DNA of 64,000 nucleotides from Enoplosus armatus (lineage: Eukaryota > Chordata > Actinopteri > Centrarchiformes > Enoplosidae), in contig NC_092189.1 in the NCBI RefSeq assembly GCF_043641665.1, positions 7,767,333-7,831,332 of the forward strand. The letters are read 5' to 3'. Every line of letters starts with the position of its first letter. The stretch's first letter is position 1. The notes below the pieces were generated by a model that did no database searches, had not been told where the DNA came from, and saw only the letters and a program-made list of their open reading frames with translations. Of this stretch, positions 29,501-42,000 are shown piece by piece. Made by a program: the position numbers and the translations under genes.

Positions 29501-30269
29501 TATAGGAAAACAAGGATAATGTCTAGTGTAGACAATACAGCAAGTCCTACCCCACCTTAACCCTAAAAAAGGCAGGTAATAAAAGAGGAAGGGGGGAGGA
29601 AAGGAGGGTATGCTAGATTTTATAAATTACATCAGACACCGCAACTATCAACACTTGCGTGAGACTTTCCAACATGCTGATGTATTGGCACAAGTTAACT
29701 ATTATTATTGTTTATTGCATTTTAATTATCATCCTCTGTGAAATAATGAGCCAGTGTGCCTCATTACTTATCAGGACTTAATCATCTTGTCCATGAGGAA
29801 AGACAACACCCTGACTGACCGAGGGAGCATTCAAGTCAGATTTGTTTTTTAAACTTCTGTTTCTGTTTACTGGAATTGCTTTGACAATGTTTTATAACAT
29901 TTCCTCCCATTTATATGTTTTTATTGCCGGGTTAGGCGTGCCAGTGCTGTGTTCAATACTGTTAGTCATAAACCAAAGTCTAATTGGATAAGATTTAAGG
30001 AACAGATTTCTGAAATGTGTGTCATCAATGCACTGACTGATTTATTTTATGTAAATGTTTATATTCCTGCGGTTTATTAGCATGTACCTTTGGTTGTCTA
30101 GTCTTCATAAAAGGTCTCATGTTCTGTTCAACTAACTGAACGCTGAGCTTCATCTCCTGAGGTAATGCAGAAAGCTATTACCTAAATCTTCACTAATCTG
30201 ACCCACTGTGATACTTTTGACACATTATAGGTCAATTCAACAAATTAGCATCATAATCCTGTTTTTAGC

Positions 30270-30465
30270 CAAGCTAGTGGCATGGCTCAAGGGAGCCATT
30301 TTTCCTAATTAGCAAATGCTAGCATGCTTACACATTAAACTAAGATGGTGAACATGGTATGCTAAGCATCAGCATATTGGCATTGTTACCATGTTAGCAT
30401 GCTGACATTAGCATTTAGCTCAAAGCATTGTTGTGTCTAAGCCTCACAAGAGCTGCTAGCAGGGC
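30270..30465. repeat. Teleost dispersed repeat (TTAGCATGCTGACATTAGC type)
   Basis: The segment contains GCTAGCATGC, TTAGCATGCTGACATTAGC and TTTAGCTCAAAGCA, words of a family frequent in fish genomes. Related copies in this window are at 32506-32925 and 54280-54392. Confidence 0.5.
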
Positions 30466-31322
30466 TGTAGACTCTCAGTTGTTAAAACATGTGTATCCCT
30501 ATTAAAAAAGGCAATTCTCTCTCTTAAGTACAGTTAGTATAAAATAAGTATAAAATCTTACAATGAGTAGCAAATACCTTTGGGCTGTATTTTTCATTTA
30601 CAACAGAAATAATTACTTTTGTGGTATCAAAAGGGATTCTTTCAAAATCCAAAGAACACTGTTGAACCAAATAACAACCATTTTGTTTCGAACACAGGCA
30701 ACATTTACTGTACACAGGTCGTGCTTTTGTTTTGAGGCAAATGTCTGATTATGAATGAAACCAGTGAGAGCAGATAATCCTTTGTGTGGTGCCCTGTAAT
30801 TAGGAGGGCAAGCCGAAAGGGAGGGCTTATTGGGAAGAGCTCATTAGGGAGGTACATGGATCTATGCTTTCTGAAAAAGGCATTGGTCCACTGATTGGTT
30901 CTGATGAGACACGATTTAGAAAGGCCTCTGGTCACTTTGGATTTTCTCAATGGAAGCAAAGAGACTGCTGTTGTTGCCATGACAACAGAAGCACCCATTC
31001 AAACAAAAGAACAGTTCAGATGCTCCTTGGTTCTGGTATGAACATTTGTAACCCAGTTTGGCACAATGCCATGTATTACTGGTGACAGGGCTGGCCAGCC
31101 AATGGTGGAGTGAGGAGCTTTCCTGGTGCTGTCTCTAATTACTACCCAGGCTTAAACAGCCTTAATGTAGCCATGTGTGAGAGCAAACAACAGGTGGATA
31201 GTTTGAGCTTGGCAGAGTTGATTTGCTTCACTTCAATGAGATGCGTTTGGGTGTTTTTTTCAACAAACATACACAGGGAGGAGGTTTAGTGCTGTGTTAT
31301 TGGCTGCGCGTTTCTTGTACAT

Positions 31323-31432
31323 GTTAATCATTTCAATTTATGACTACGGAACAATAATCACTTGGAGGAACAGGAGCCAAAGGTCTCATCTAGACACCAG
31401 TAAAGGAGAAGCTCCTCTGTGAATGTCGTCTG
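31323..31432 (+). promoter_or_regulatory. cdhr2: Probable cdhr2 promoter and 5' UTR exon
   Basis: A consensus donor (CTG then GTAAGTCT) ends a possible non-coding exon at 31432; the first coding exon begins with an acceptor at 33045, which requires such an upstream exon. About 100 bp upstream are GTTAATCATTTCA (31323-31335), matching most of the HNF1 consensus, and TTTATGA (31337-31343), a CDX-type site. Both factors drive enterocyte genes. The assignment is inferred. Confidence 0.4.
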
Positions 31433-32347
31433 GTAAGTCTGACTGCTGCATTTTAAGTTAGATTTACCTTTTTAAAGAGTAAGTTATGTTTTTAGACTCC
31501 ACAATAGAACAAATGCAATTCTTCTTCTCGATATATGTGTGCTTTAATGTGCTGATATTGAATAGATAGGAAATATGTGCTGTTCTCTCAATCTGACATA
31601 TTAAAATTAAACAATTCTCAGAAGCATGGAGATACCAAAGTGATTAATCAATTGAAGTCACAGCATTAAAAACCTAAAAAAACTCATTGCTCATAACATC
31701 CAAGACCTACCAAAAGTGCAGATTAAAATTTTCTTTTGTCTTTACACCAAGTAGAAACAGTCGAACTAAAGTGAACTCATTAAACTAAACTCAGGGTTCC
31801 TTAAATCCTTAAAGGGAACAATCCCCTAAATAAAGGTCAAATTAATTTTTACAAACTGAATCATGAATGTAAAAATGTCTCCGCCTAATTACCTCTGCTC
31901 TACCTCTAACTTTATCAACAAGAGGAAATCACACAGGGCAGACAGCTGGCGCCATTCCTTTCTCTCTGTAATGAAACTTTCCAACATGTTATGGCACTGT
32001 GCTCAATGATGTCACAGAAACCACCCGCTATGATGTTGCTCATTTGGGAGTGGCCATCTGCAATATGCTGTTAAATTTCAACCCATAGAAATCAGGGCAA
32101 GAGCAGTTTTCTGCCCTGTGTGATTCCCTTCATGTAACTTCAGTGTGTTTTGTTCAACTGTTACACCGAATACGTCTTGTCATACATGTTAATTAAATTA
32201 AACCGTTACCAAGACAAATAAAATGTTTTGCTATTAATAAAAATGTCTTTATTTTTCAAGATAATCGTGACAGATGAAATTGTGAACGAATGAAACATCT
32301 GAATTTTCTTTAAAATGTCATAATTACAATTGTCTTTTTTTGCCTTA

Positions 32348-33015
32348 TAAGTAGGGCTGCAACCTACGATTATTTACATTATTTATTAATCTATTGATTG
32401 TTTCAATTAATTGATGAATCGTTTTGTCTATAAAATGTTGCTTGAAGTCCAAATCAAAAATATTCAACTTACAATGATATAAAGCCTCACATTTGAGAAG
32501 TTGGAACCTGCTAGCATCATGACTCTACGGATTGCAATGTCAGTCTAGGACAGTAGGCCCAACATTTTGGGCCAGACTGAAATATCTCAGTTTTATGTTA
32601 TATTTCACTGCTGAATTGATTTAACAATCTTGAATCTTGATTGCCTTGAAAATTTGCTCAGATATTAATGGCTGCCAGAGGATGAATCCTACATACTTTG
32701 ATGAGCCACTGACTTTTCCTCTAGCGCAGTTTTTAGTGAAATATCTTTAGATGGATTGCTGTTAAATTTGGTACTGACATTCATAACCCATTAATTGTAA
32801 TAACTTTATACATTAAATATTCTACCTGCTAAACATTAGCATGTAAACATGCTGATGTTAGGATTTGGCTCAAAACACGACTGTGCCTATACAACCTCAC
32901 AAAACTGCTAGCAAGACATCATATGGTCTTGTTGTTTGATAATTGACGATTAATCAATTATTAAAACAGTTGCCAACTAATTCTCTGTTAATTGACTAAT
33001 TGTATTAGCTCTACT
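32348..33015. repeat. Nested dispersed repeats just upstream of cdhr2 exon 2
   Basis: An outer repeat starts AGGGCTGCAACCTACGATTA, runs to about 32505 (CCTCACATTTGAGAAG), and resumes at about 32935 with ATTGACGATTAATCAATTA, ending at about 33012. Between its halves (about 32506-32930) lies a second family, with GAGCCACTGACTTTTCCTCT and CTGCTAGCAAGAC. The inner one therefore inserted into the outer one. The outer repeat ends about 30 bp before the acceptor of the first coding exon of cdhr2. Further outer-family copies are at 57005-57275 and 60590-60775. Confidence 0.55.
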
Positions 33016-33047
33016 TATTAGATTACTCTTTCTTTTCATTTGCAGAC

Positions 33048-36000
33048 ATGGAGGGCATCACAGGAAGTATGTTGTTGTTGTGCCTCTTGTACCTTATCAG
33101 CTTAACTAATGGTAAGTGTTCAGTTAATTTTATTGTGACTATGTCATCATGTCTTTATATCACCACTTAACATTCTGCTTATACTGCGTGTTATACTGTG
33201 TGTTTCTACAGCAAATACCAGTCCTGCAATCCAAACTTTTGTTTATAGTGTGTGTGAAGACACCCCCATAGGTATATATATTTGTGTGTGTGTGTGTGTG
33301 AAATATTGAAAGCAATTTTTATTTCACTTTTGTGACATTATTCCTCAACAAATACTGCACACATTTATGTATGTTCCACTGATGTTGTTTTCATAGGTAG
33401 AGTTGCGTTTACTATAATCGCAACAGATACAGAAAATGACAAACTGACTTATTCACTCACTGGGCCCAATGCTGGATACTTCACAGTTGACAACAACACT
33501 GGGAGAGTATCAGTTGCAAGGGAACTAGATAGAGAGGTATGGTGTGGTGGAAGTAGAGACTTTTCAGTTCTCAACAGTTTCATTTTGATTCTGCGTCTAT
33601 GTGTTTTATCAATTTATCTAATAGTTCTTAATTGTTTTTATTCTAGGGGGGTGGTGATTTAATGCCAATTGGAGTTGTTGTCTCTGATGGTCCCAATGCT
33701 GTAAGTGACAGTTCAGTTTGTGTTAATCATCCATTTCCATCAGTTTGTTCATTATATTCATATAGCACATCATGCAATGTCTTTCAGACACCAGCCAATT
33801 TAAATCTAATATTATTAGATGACAACGACAACAAACCCATATTTCAGGAATCTTCATATGATGTTAATGTCCCAGAAGTAAGTCAAACTCTACTCCAGCA
33901 TGTCATGTTGTTAGTATATATAATGTCAGTGAACCATGTACTCCAAGAATCTGTGATAGAAGAGCATCAATGTGCCATCCATCATGATGTCAGCATTAAC
34001 TTACACAGTTGTTAATGCTGAGATACATTTGTGTGTTTAATTTTCTGTTTTTCCCCCCATCCAATTCATCAGGATACCACCGTAGGTACGTCTCTGTTTA
34101 GGGTGCAGGCCAGTGATAGAGACAGTTCAAATGCCGGTGTTATTAAATACAGCATTGATGAAGTAAGCGTCCTTTGTAAATCATGTAATTGATTCATATT
34201 ATATTCTGATGTTCCATAATCTTTATTGAAGCATCATTTACACTGTATTTTCTAGGTTACTCCATCTGATGGATTCAGTCTGTTTAGCATTGTAAACACA
34301 ACTGGTGAAGTCAAATTAAGTGGACGTCTGAATTATATTGAATTGAGCACTTTCTATCGGCTGAAGATTAACGCAACTGTAAGTATCACACTATCAGATA
34401 TTTCCTTTTTCAACAAAATCCTCTGTTAAGCAGCATATGATTTTTGAATTTAAATGTCTTTGTGTGTCCCATAACAGGATGGTGGTGGCCAATGTTATTA
34501 CAATGAAACCAAGTACTTCTCAAGCGTTGTTTTTTCCTTCATTACGGTTGTGGACGTCCCAGACCTCAGCCCAGAGTTCCGTGGTCTTCCCTACTTAGGG
34601 AAAGTTGAAGAAAATTCTCCTGTGGTGAGTGTTGATAGATTTTATTGAAAGTGCTGCATTGTTAAATGTGCTTATCTGATTGATGTTAATTTTCAAAGAG
34701 CCCATGAAAAGGAAATTAAGGTTTTATTATCAGTATGTAAATATATTATATATATCAATATTACACATTTTCACATTTCTTTGTATGACACCTGCTTTTA
34801 ATTGTGATACATGTACATACATGCCGTTTTAATGTACATTTTTGTCCATTTTGTGTGACAAAGCTGCAAATCATGGTCTGATATGACACAAATCAACAGG
34901 CAGTGAGCTGCTGAGGCTTTCAACTTCTTTTGGTTTCCAAAAATATTATTTTTCCTTTGCCAGGGCACGTCTGTTTTCAGAGTGACTGCCATAGACCGGG
35001 ACACAGAAGTCAATGATGATATCATCTATGCCATTGAAAGTGAGCCTCATCAACTTAAATAAAAAAGTTAGAACAATTTGTTGTTTGCACTGAGTGACTA
35101 AGAAAAAAATGCTTTTCCACATTGTTTGACAGAGTCCACAGCAGATGGCCTGTTTAAAATCTCAAGTGATGATGGCGTCATATCTGTACAATCTGCAATT
35201 GACAGAGAAGATATTGGTGACACTGTTACCCTGACTGTAACGGTACAGTTACATTTTTACACATACATCAATTTCCTCCTTACTATTTTATTTTTGTTGG
35301 GCATGTTCTCAGTAGGCACAGAGTAATAGTACTATATATGTTTTTCAAAGTTTTAGTGTACAGTTGCTGCAGTAAAAATGACTAGTGTACTGAATAGTTC
35401 CTATTCCATTAAGTATCATAGTGACTACAATACAGTTCCATGGTGACAAAGGTTTTTAGGTTTTTCACTTATGTACCACTGTTAAAGGAATGGTTCAACA
35501 TTTTGCAGAGTGTGAGATAAGAAGATTAATACCACTCATGTCTGTACGCTAAATAGAAAAGCTAGAGCCAGCCGGTGATTAGCTTAGCTTAGCATAAAGA
35601 TTGGAAGCATGGGAAAACAGCAAGCCATGGTTAAAAAAGAATTTGAAAAATGTACGGATTGAACAAACGAGATATGGCACGTTGATAAGGTAGCATTAGA
35701 GATGCTGGAGGGAAGATCTTCTCTAACTCTCAGCAAGAAAGCCACTAAGCGTATTTCCCAAAATGTTGAGCTATTCCTGTAAGATTTTAAAAATTTGTTT
35801 TGCCAAACCTCTCATCGTTCTTTGAGCCCATTCAGTTCCAAACAGCGCAGAAAACAAAGCTCAAGCTAATACATCAATGTGTTTTGCATCAAAATGAGGC
35901 TGGAAAGTAGAAACATTTTAAGAGTTTACTCTCACCTTGAAGAACATGTCATGTTCAAGAGCCAGGAGGGACAGTCTTCTGCTGAACACAGGTCGAATGG

Positions 36001-39000
36001 AGGTGTCATGGCGAGGAACCCAGGGAGTGAGACTGTGTGGGCGCAGCGTCTTGATAAGGCTTCATAACTTCATTGTCCCTCCTGTGGCTCCTGTAATGAG
36101 AGAGAATGAGGCGAGGAAGCAGTAAAGGGGTTTGTGAGAAGCGTTGTGAGAACAAGGTTAGACACACCTGTTAAGGTGCATAGGCACAGGAAATTGGATT
36201 AGAACTAGGCGTGATGTTTGTTCCTGGTCCTAACTCATAATAACTTCATTTATGTTAGAACCAGTCTTATCGCAATCACAGCACATAAACACCAAACAAA
36301 GGAAAGATGCCTACTGCAGTGATTTTACACAATTATTGTACTCAAGTTTCAGTACCTCAAAACATGCAGAAAAAAAACAAGAGGAGGGGGAAATATCTCT
36401 CAAGCAGTCTCATAATGATCATTTATGTGTTACCATTCTTTGGCTTGATACATTGTGTTGTATGAAGGGTGTAGTACATAATTAATGTGACAAACATTTC
36501 TCACACATTTGAGAATAATTAAAACTAAATATTACATAAAGTCTTCTTGAGTTTTGAGAACCTTATTTAATTAAGAGCATGTTGGCAAATGTTTAGATGG
36601 TGAAATTATTACATTTTGTTCTATTTTAGGCTACGGAGTCCAATCTAGACATCCATGGGTTCCATGCCAACACCACAGCAAATGTACAGATCAACATCAT
36701 CGACATCAATGACAACAAGCCGCAATTTTACAAGTGCGGAGGCTCAGGAGACGAGCTCTCCTGTGTGGAGGCGAGTCACTTCACAGGAGAGGTCTTTGAG
36801 AACTCGTTGGGGTCTGTATTCATCAACATGACGGTCAAAGATAGGGATAGGGTAAGAAAATCACCAAAAAAAGAAAACAAGAAAACAGTCTTCAATTAAA
36901 AGATAAGGTTTTCCTGTAATGCATGTATAATAAGTGACCAGCTCCAAGTAGCATTAATGATCAGGCATGAATCATCTTTCTTGGCTTTTCACAGATTTCC
37001 ACAACTGAGCTAACCCTGAGGGGAGCTGACAAAGACGTGTTTTCTGTGGAACCTCAATCTACCATGTCGGACAGCATTGTTCAGCTTCTAGTCAAGCAGT
37101 CCCAAAAACTGGATTTTGAAGAAATACAGGAAATGGTTCTTGAAGTACGATAAGTTAAAAACAGGCCATGAGTCTGTGATAATAATATTAGCAACTTCTT
37201 TCATCTTTTGGTTATCATATGTGTGATTTTTAAAGCACTTGACCAGTCTGTGCTTGTGTTATGGTGCAGGTGATTGCCACAGATAAAGAAGAACCCATCT
37301 TCCAGTCCACTGCGACAGTTACAATTACGATCAAGGACACCAATGACAACAGCCCAGTGTTCCCACAGGACACGTACAAGTTGAATGTGGCTGAGCACTC
37401 TCCTGTTGGGACAATAGTGGCGAACATTACTGTAAGTCCTTTACTATCTGGATTCAACAGTTTGGGCTTGCATTTAAGAAACTCTTGAATCAGAGGAGTT
37501 GTTTTTTTCCCCAGGCAGAGGATCCTGACACGATGGATCAAGGCAACATCACCTACAGACTTCTTCCAGACAGCATGTATGTCCACACTTATTTGAATAC
37601 AGCCACTGTCTACATTTTGCTGTCATGCAAACTGGGACAACACCACTTAGAAGTCTGTATCTGTGTTTCAGACTACTGTATTTCGACGTGGAGCCACATA
37701 CGGGCTCAATTTATGTGAAGAACGAAACCCTGTTGGATCGCGAGGCCAGATCACTGTATTCAGCGACGCTGCAGGCCAGAGACACAGACGGCAAGCCCAG
37801 CACCACATTACTGGAGATCACTGTGACTGACATCAACGACCAACATCCAGTCATGAACAGAGACTCTTACGTGGAGTTTGTTGAAGAGGGCGGACATCTT
37901 GATCTTAAGATAGAGGTAACTGTGAGAGATCAATGAGATAACAGTAAATATTTCCATCTCATAGGTGTTGATGCTGTACTTAACAGGATTTCTCATTTCT
38001 TTGATTCCCTGTTTCAATAAATAGTTTGACACCTCAATTCCACAGGTTTTGTAATGGAAAAAGAAAAACATTGCAGAGAGTTGCAGAAAGCAATTTGAAA
38101 GTCAAAAATGTTTCATTTTATTCATCATCATTTTATAATTTTAGGGATGGAGGATGTGGACACCGCTGTTATCTTGTAGTCTCAGGGTGTTTTTCATATA
38201 GGCTCCTATTTCCAATAAAGAGACATCTTAAAAGAGTTCTCCACCGATTTAGCGCTTTACACTTCCATAGCATTATCAAACTGGACGGTTTAATAAAATC
38301 AGAATCAAAATCGATGCAGCAGAACCAGAGATATACTCTTCATTCTTCTTCCTTGTCAAGACCTGGTGCCTACGTTACCCACAATTACCACAATGCAGCC
38401 TCTTGCTTCAAGCAGACATGAGTGGGCTACAGAGGTATGCCTCACTTTTTTCTAACTCCACGCCCCTTGTAGTCTTCAGCCCCATCAGACGTTCACTACA
38501 GCATACAATTATATTTTAGACAATAGTATTCTTCCAACATAGTGGCAAACGTTTGGGGAGGGCCCTCTGCTGCTTCAACGTGACAATGCACAAATGCAGG
38601 TCCATAAAGAAATTATTTTCCCAGTTTGGTGTGGAAGTACAGTGCCCGACCTCACTAATGCTCCTGTGGCTGAATGGGAGCAAATCCCTGCAGATGGGTT
38701 CAGCCTTCCCAGAAGAGTGGAAGCTGTTGTAGCAGCACGTTAATGACCACCGTTTTGGACCAAGATGTTCAACACATATAGTCCACATGCCTTTTTTGGG
38801 GCCTTTTCTGAAATGTAGTGTCTTGACGATTTCTTTTCATGTTTCTCATTCGGACAGGCTACTGATGCAGATGACTCCGCTACGGTAAACAGCCAGATAG
38901 TGTTTGGAATTGTACCAAGCAGGTACAGCAATAACTTCACCATCAACCCTAACACAGGTGTGTTAACAAACAACGGTGAGCTTGATCGTGAGGCCCTCGA

Positions 39001-42000
39001 CCCGAATCTGGGAGGGAAGATCGAGCTCAATATAACGGCAACTGACAAGGGTAGCCCCCCATTGTCTACCATGGTAACAGTTATCATCAATGTAGAGGTA
39101 AGTCTTCAGCAGTTTGAAGAAAATTATAGGTGCTGTGATGCTACTGATGCTGCCACTTCTGGTAAGGATGATAGCAGTCAATGTTTTCTTTTGATGCATC
39201 CCAGGATGTCAATGACAACACACCACAATTTGAAGCCTCCTCTTATGAATTCTCTGTTAAAGAAGGAGAAAAGGGTCAGTATTTATTTTTATGAAGCACT
39301 TTCAACGGTTCATAACTGTGTGGCTGTATTTTGATTTTATTTTCCCATCCAATCAGGTGCATTTGTGGGTTCTGTTTACGCTGAAGATTTGGACCAAACG
39401 ACAGCCTATAGCCGCATTTCTTTCAGCATCATTAATGGAAGCTTTGGCAGCTTCATCATTCGGACCTTTGCAGAGGGACGGGGTTACAGGGGAAACATCA
39501 CCGTGGACCCTGATATTGAGCTGGACTACGAGAGCGCTCGCAAACAATTCAAGCTGCAGGTAGAGGCAACAGATCTGGAAAAGGAGAAAGCTGTAGTGAT
39601 GGTGAAGGTGAACGTGGCAGACGTGAACGATGAGAGGCCCGAGTTCAAGCTGATAGCGTCCGTGACAGTGAAGGAGAACACCAACATCAGCGGGGCTGTT
39701 GGGAGTTTTACAGGATGGGACAAAGATGGAAACCACTCACTGGTCTATGAGCTGGAATCCATCAAATGCAGATGCAACAGCTCTCTGACACACTGCAGTA
39801 GCTTCATCCTGGATCCGACGGGGGAAGTCAGAGTCAACCCGGAGGAGCTGGTAGATTATGAGCATTGTGACCAGGTGGTGATTGAGGCTCAGGTGGTGGA
39901 CGAGTTCACAGAGAAAGGAGAGAACAACAGTGTCACAACAGGTCAGCACTGGCTTGAGATAATAAACAGATAATAACCTACAAACACTCATCTCACGTCA
40001 CTTCATGTCATTTTTCTTTTAATGATTTCAGGAGAAATGGTAATCAACATTGAAGACATAAACGACAATGCTCCAGAATTCATTTTCTCAGATTCCGTAT
40101 TTGGTGAGTTTATATTTGAGTTTTATATCACTGTTAGTAAAGTTGAATGAAAGCAGTGTTTAATTTTGGCCTGTCTGGTCTGTCTACTCGTGACCCATTG
40201 TCACGGCTCGCATGTGTCTCTGGTTTATGACCAAGTCAACCAAAGGCTGTTTTTTTTCCACATTGGATTTGAGACACATTTTTGTTGAATTTTGTCCTTT
40301 TTGTCTGTTTTGACAGCATTATAATGGTTACTACTGATTTTCTGTCTTTGGATTTTAGTTGTGGTGTCAGAAAGTGCAAGTAAGGGGACGTCAGTTGCTG
40401 CAGTCACTGTGAGTATGAATGAAAAACAAATAACTGGCAGGATTTCAGCTTCATCCTATATGTGCCATGGCGTCTAGACATTTTTGCTTGCATCTCTTGT
40501 TGCTCTCAGGCTACAGACCTTGACTCTGGAATAAACAGGGAGATTGAGTTTAAAGTCACAGCAGTCCAATTTGAAGACACCAACAATCATACAAGTAACA
40601 TGAGGATGCTGTTCGAGGCCGTCACCACACAGCAAAAGGACATTTATGTTGGAATTATTCAGTGAGTACGAAGTGATCCATCTGCTACCATTCTGCCCTA
40701 AACACTTTTTGGGTTTTCTTACAATCTTTGGTGTTTACTGCTGCACTGGATGGATCTTTGAACAGGTCAGGGGGAGCCCTGGACCAGAGCCTCTGTTTGA
40801 AGTGACTATTAATATTTGTTGTTGGAAAGTCAATCAAACAACCACCAAGAGATGCAAAATGGCCACAAAGGGATGTAAAATGACTACAAAGAGACACAGA
40901 GTGACTACAAAGAAACAAAACAACTGCAAAGAGGCACATAACAACAACAACAACAACAACAACAGAAAGATGCAAAATTATTACAAGAAGACACAAAAAT
41001 GACTGCAATGAGACACATAACTACTACAAAGAGACACAAAACTGCCACAAAGACACACAATGACTACAAAGATGACCACAAAAAGACGGAAAACGGCAAC
41101 AAAGAGAAAATTACCACAATGTGTCTCTTTCAGTCTGGGAGTCTTGGCCCTATGTAGGAGGGGTGGGGGTGGTATGGGCTTATACATGTCTGTGGTCAGG
41201 GGCCCGTTGTCTCGTAATCTGTTTATGGCTCTACTTGTGATTTCCTCCACTTTCCACAGAACTACAGAGGGGCTTGATATGACACTGAAAGGGAAGTATT
41301 TGGTAACAGTAACTGCAACTGATGCCGGCGACCTCTCCACCAGCACCGTACTGGAGGTGAGTGACTGACATCAAGCAGCGGGATTTTCATTCATGACCCG
41401 CAGTGAAACTTGTCTGTGTTGTAAACACCAGACAGAAATTAAGACTTCAGTCTGTGTTAATACTTCTGTTCTTTTTATTTTGCAGATTTTCACAGTTGAC
41501 GAATCATATAAAGTTGAACTTGAGTTTACATCTTCCGAAGACGAGGTTGAAAAAAACCTCAATGAAATCCTCAAGTACATTTCTCCTTGCTATACTGTTA
41601 CTTTTAGTAAAGTTTTAATCTGATAACAGAGAATTGAGGAACTGTTGTATTTTCATTTAATTAACACTTAAACCTATTCTCATCTGATCTCTACATTTCC
41701 AGGGCGCTTACTGCTGCCACCAAGGCTGCAGTTGAAATTGTTGCAATCAGGTCCGACACTGCTCGAGCATCCAGGCAAGTTCCTTTTCTCATCATCTCTA
41801 AATTTAAATCACCATACATCAAAATAAATTACACTGATGCAGATCATGAATTATTGGCTGGTGTTGACAGGAACTCCAAAATAATCTTCACTTGCATGCA
41901 CAGACTGCTGTCCACTAGGTGGTGCCAGTGTCCCTGTAAACAATCATACTGTTGAGGATAAATTATCTGCTGATAATTGTAGATGCTAATTGCAGCAACA

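Larger units (their letters stand above)
25721..31380. other. Intergenic region between rnf44 and cdhr2
   Basis: No coding exon could be supported in this 5.7-kb stretch. It holds three recognisable repeats (25949-26356, 27670-28480, 28978-29500), a fragment of another at 30270-30465, and a moderately CpG-rich patch at about 27040-27560 that could be a distal promoter or enhancer. A splice-donor-like CAG then GTAACT lies on the minus strand at about 27150. Confidence 0.5.

Noticed and set aside
39353..39736. 127-aa minus-strand frame
   Set aside because: Antisense to the largest cdhr2 exon, which encodes cadherin repeats.
40646..41346. Frames of 102-121 aa rich in Thr/Lys or Val/Cys in a cdhr2 intron
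   Set aside because: Generated by a tandem repeat; flanked by consistent splice sites that skip the region in frame.
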